Below are positions 4,593 to 7,165 of a stretch of DNA of 7,165 nucleotides, piece by piece (the first letter of the stretch is position 1; the number at the start of each line of letters is the position of its first letter). Under the pieces are notes generated by a model. That model ran no database searches. It was not told the origin of the DNA and saw only the letters and a list, made by a program, of their open reading frames with translations. This stretch comes from JAZGDL01 sp036477795 (GTDB lineage Bacteria; Planctomycetota; Phycisphaerae; UBA1845): assembly GCA_036477795.1 (NCBI GenBank), contig JAZGDL010000190.1, forward strand, positions 1 to 7,165, given 5' to 3'. The position numbers and the translations under genes are program-made.

Positions 4593-7165
4593 CTATCCCA
4601 CCGGTCCCAAGTGCTGATCCAGCCAGTCGAGGATCTCTTTAATGACCTCCTGCTGTTCGGTCGGAATGTGTCCAGACTCGAAGATGCGATGCCGTTTGTC
4701 GGCCGGCGGCGTGCCCAATAGCTTGAACATCGGGGCCTGCGAAGTCTCCCACTGAAAGAAGAAATCGTGGCGGCCGTTGATCATCAGAGTCGGCACGGTG
4801 ACCCGAAGCAGGAAGTTGAACGCCTCCGATTCCGGGGGCCGTCGCCAGAAGTACAGGCCGCCCCCCAACAGGATGCTCGCCCGGAAGCGCGGCTCGACCG
4901 CGGTCATGATGGGCCCAACGCCGGCGCCCATGCTCAAGCCGTAGTAGGCCAGCTTTCGCGCATCGATATCCGCGCGCGTCTCGAGATAGTCGAGGGCACG
5001 CCCCAGATCCTTCGCCGAGTGGATCATGATATCTCGCCAGACATGCGGGAGCGCCGGATAACCCGTGGACCGCTCGTAGGTCCCCTTGTAGATCGGGAAC
5101 AGCACTGCGCGGCCGCTCCGGACCAAGAACAGGAACCAGTACCCCTCGTCATCGACGGCGCTGGACGACGATCGCTGCAGGAACGCATTGGCGCCCGGGA
5201 AATACACGACCGTCTGGTAGGGCGGCCGCGCATTCTTGGGAAGAAAGAGCAGCGCGGGCACGCGTTCGTTGCCGTAGGCAGCCGTGAAGCTCACCCGGTC
5301 CACCCGCCAGTGCTCGAAGCTGTCGTCGATCGACTCCACCCTGCCATCAAGCGGCGTTCGATCGTATCGATAGAGGCTCTTGTAGACGGCGAACACCTCA
5401 TCGGGGACTGGGGTCTCCTGGCGATAGTCCCGGAACGGCTGGGCGATGCGGTCCGTCTGCGACGCCGGCAGGGGCGCGCCATACTTCGCGCAGCGGAACC
5501 CGTAGGTCGCTTGCCGATCGAAGGGGCGCTGCGCATCGTAGTCGTGAAAGTAGTAGCTCGGTTCGTTCCACCCGGCGCCCAGGATGTACCGGCGGCGTAG
5601 GTCGGCCTGATTCCAGACCCATTCCTTGATATTTCCCGCCATGTCGTAGGTGCCGTTGACGCCGAGCCGCAGGGGATGGCCCACCTTCGCGGGACCATCC
5701 GTCTGGAAATTGCCGAACCGCGCGAACTCGGTCATCCCCCCCAGATCAGCCGCATTGTACCAGTGGTAGACCGTCGGCAGTTGCTTGTCGACTGACGCGC
5801 AATAGGCGACCGCTTCGTACCAACTGACGCCGCCGACTGCGTAATCGTCTTCTCCGTCGGGATAGGTACTTAGCTCCCAGGTGGCGGGACCCGGCCGCCC
5901 GGTCCGATCCCGGAACACCTGTCGCGCCTCTTCCCACGAAAGTACGACGCCGTCCTTGACGAACCGCTCGGTCCAGTATTCGCGCTTCTCGTACCCGCCA
6001 CGATCGACGAACGTCTCGAACTGCCGATTGGTTACCTCATACTTATCGACCCAGTAGTCGTCCAGTTCGACGACTGGCGTGCTGAAGAGCTCGTAGCGCC
6101 CCCCGGGGACATGCACCATGTTAGGGGGAACCTCGCCCGCCGGCTGCAGTGAGAAGCCAAGCGTGCGAGCCAGCGTGAAGGCCAGCAACTCCCTAGTCTC
6201 GAAGCCTTCGCGTGAGATCTTAAAGACGAGCGTGGCCGTCGGGAGGCGCAGCTCGTCCAGGGGTGCAGAGCCGAGGAACTCCCAGGCATCCGGTTCATCG
6301 AAGAAATCCCGGACGTAGACGTCAGCGCCCGCCGGCGTAGTCCGAACGGTGACCGGCGTTGTGGACTCGAGGAGCATCTGTTTGAGGATCGGATCATCCG
6401 GCACGTAGGCTTCGGCCCGCCGCAGGAGCCGGAAGGCCGCATAGATTTTCCCCTGCCCAATGAGACGCGCCGCTTCGGGAAGTGCTTCGGTCCGTGCCCA
6501 ACTGGCGTGCGACTGCTGGACCCAGAACCAAACTGCGGAGACCACAACCGCAAGCGTGAGCAGGATGGTTGGTATGGCGAATTTGGGTTGCCGCAGCAGA
6601 GCCCGCAAGCCAACTTCGCGCCCGGTGATCTTCGACTCGTAGGCAGCCAAGGCTATCTGCAGATGCTTGGCCGCTGGGTAGCGGTGTTCCGGTTCTTTTT
6701 CCAAGCACTTCAAGATGATTTCTTCCAAGCGCCGTGAGGACTTCGGGTTCAGCTGACTTGGCGGTACGGGTGGCTTCGTTTGAATGTCGGCCGCGAGTGC
6801 CGCCGCGAACTTCGCCTCGAAGGGGTGGCGGCCCGTGGCCATCTCGTACAGGACGACGCCCGCCGCCCAGATGTCGGTGCGATGATCCACTCCCTCACCC
6901 CGCAATTGCTCGGGTGCCATGTAGGGCAGTGTTCCCGCCACCCCCTGCGTTTCGGTGAAGCTCTCCGTGGTGGCCGTGGCCGAAACTACGTCCGGCCGTA
7001 CCAGCTTGGCCAGCCCGAAATCCAGTATCTTCAGCCGCCCGTCGGGCGTCACCCGCAGGTTAGCGGGCTTGAGGTCGCGGTGCACCACCCGCTGCTCGTG
7101 CGCTGCCGCCAAGCCTTCGGCCAGTTGCACCCCCAGCCGGGCAACCTCCCTCTCCTGGAGCGGCC
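4593..7165 (-). CDS. Membrane Ser/Thr protein kinase fused to PEGA, SUMF1-like and alpha/beta-hydrolase domains, 5' end outside the window
   Basis: The frame is open to the right edge, with eleven codons (PLQEREVARLG) before the GTG at 7128-7130, so that GTG is internal and the true start lies outside. Numbering from it gives 845 residues. Kinase C-lobe, about 1-165: HRDLKPAN at 17-24, DFG at 37-39, APE at 72-74, DIW at 86-88, Arg150. The glycine loop and ATP-binding Lys are outside the window. One membrane segment lies at about 184-206, then a short helical pair (213-254) and a PEGA-like domain (258-330). A SUMF1/FGE-like domain spans about 337-549 (MVHVPGGRYEL, GGVSWYEAVAYC, YDMAGNIKEWVW, GFRC). 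An alpha/beta hydrolase follows from about 600: GLSMGAG with Ser733, then Asp789 (NGRHD) and His821 (ESGHIP) as a likely triad. Expected topology is kinase in the cytoplasm and the rest in the periplasm. Databases name this class bifunctional kinase/formylglycine-generating enzyme, but the formylglycine catalytic Cys pair appears absent. The hydrolase substrate is unknown. Confidence 0.92.
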   Translation of the reverse strand, partial: PLQEREVARLGVQLAEGLAAAHEQRVVHRDLKPANLRVTPDGRLKILDFGLAKLVRPDVVSATATTESFTETQGVAGTLPYMAPEQLRGEGVDHRTDIWAAGVVLYEMATGRHPFEAKFAAALAADIQTKPPVPPSQLNPKSSRRLEEIILKCLEKEPEHRYPAAKHLQIALAAYESKITGREVGLRALLRQPKFAIPTILLTLAVVVSAVWFWVQQSHASWARTEALPEAARLIGQGKIYAAFRLLRRAEAYVPDDPILKQMLLESTTPVTVRTTPAGADVYVRDFFDEPDAWEFLGSAPLDELRLPTATLVFKISREGFETRELLAFTLARTLGFSLQPAGEVPPNMVHVPGGRYELFSTPVVELDDYWVDKYEVTNRQFETFVDRGGYEKREYWTERFVKDGVVLSWEEARQVFRDRTGRPGPATWELSTYPDGEDDYAVGGVSWYEAVAYCASVDKQLPTVYHWYNAADLGGMTEFARFGNFQTDGPAKVGHPLRLGVNGTYDMAGNIKEWVWNQADLRRRYILGAGWNEPSYYFHDYDAQRPFDRQATYGFRCAKYGAPLPASQTDRIAQPFRDYRQETPVPDEVFAVYKSLYRYDRTPLDGRVESIDDSFEHWRVDRVSFTAAYGNERVPALLFLPKNARPPYQTVVYFPGANAFLQRSSSSAVDDEGYWFLFLVRSGRAVLFPIYKGTYERSTGYPALPHVWRDIMIHSAKDLGRALDYLETRADIDARKLAYYGLSMGAGVGPIMTAVEPRFRASILLGGGLYFWRRPPESEAFNFLLRVTVPTLMINGRHDFFFQWETSQAPMFKLLGTPPADKRHRIFESGHIPTEQQEVIKEILDWLDQHLGPVG

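Noticed and set aside
4767..5600. 277-codon open frame on the plus strand
   Set aside because: It lies wholly antisense to the hydrolase and SUMF1 region. Its Arg/Gly/Pro/His-rich translation shows no recognisable domain, as expected for a shadow frame in GC-rich DNA.
7128..7130. GTG as the start of the kinase gene
   Set aside because: Kinase-like codons continue upstream in frame to the window edge, and starting here would remove the whole ATP-binding lobe.

Overview
The window looks like a piece of an Acidobacteriota genome. The reasons are a very long Oar-like TonB-dependent receptor with an N-terminal carboxypeptidase-regulatory-like domain, and a one-pass membrane Ser/Thr kinase fused to PEGA, SUMF1-type and alpha/beta-hydrolase modules. 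Both families are strongly expanded in that phylum. This is inference from gene content; there is no rRNA or other phylogenetic marker here.

All three genes lie on the minus strand, so transcription runs from high to low coordinates. First comes an incomplete kinase fusion gene (4593-7165). It enters the window inside the kinase domain, so its N-lobe and start codon are outside. After a 123-bp gap comes a complete 1289-residue outer-membrane receptor (600-4469) with a good Shine-Dalgarno. A GC-rich hairpin follows its stop codon. After a 192-bp gap comes the 5' part of a third gene (1-407), which runs off the left edge. It encodes an exported protein whose mature N-terminal region matches the proteasome/Ntn-hydrolase fold, with Thr, Asp and Lys at proteasome positions 1, 17 and 33.

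The gap between the kinase and the receptor is not empty. In a different frame from the kinase it carries about 28 codons that read like the C-terminal tail of Acidobacteriota TPR-type kinases, preceded by an in-frame stop. I interpret this as a gene fossil, left either by a replaced kinase C-terminus or by a deleted neighbour.

The kinase places its catalytic domain in the cytoplasm and its PEGA, SUMF1-like and hydrolase modules in the periplasm, close to an outer-membrane receptor gene. A combined sensing, uptake and envelope-processing role is possible, but the sequence shows only adjacency and shared orientation. The left-hand gene is about 50% G+C by hand count and rich in codons such as TTA, CTA, ATA and AGA, unlike its GC-rich neighbours, so it may have a separate history. 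I see no tRNA, rRNA, CRISPR array, insertion sequence or attachment site.
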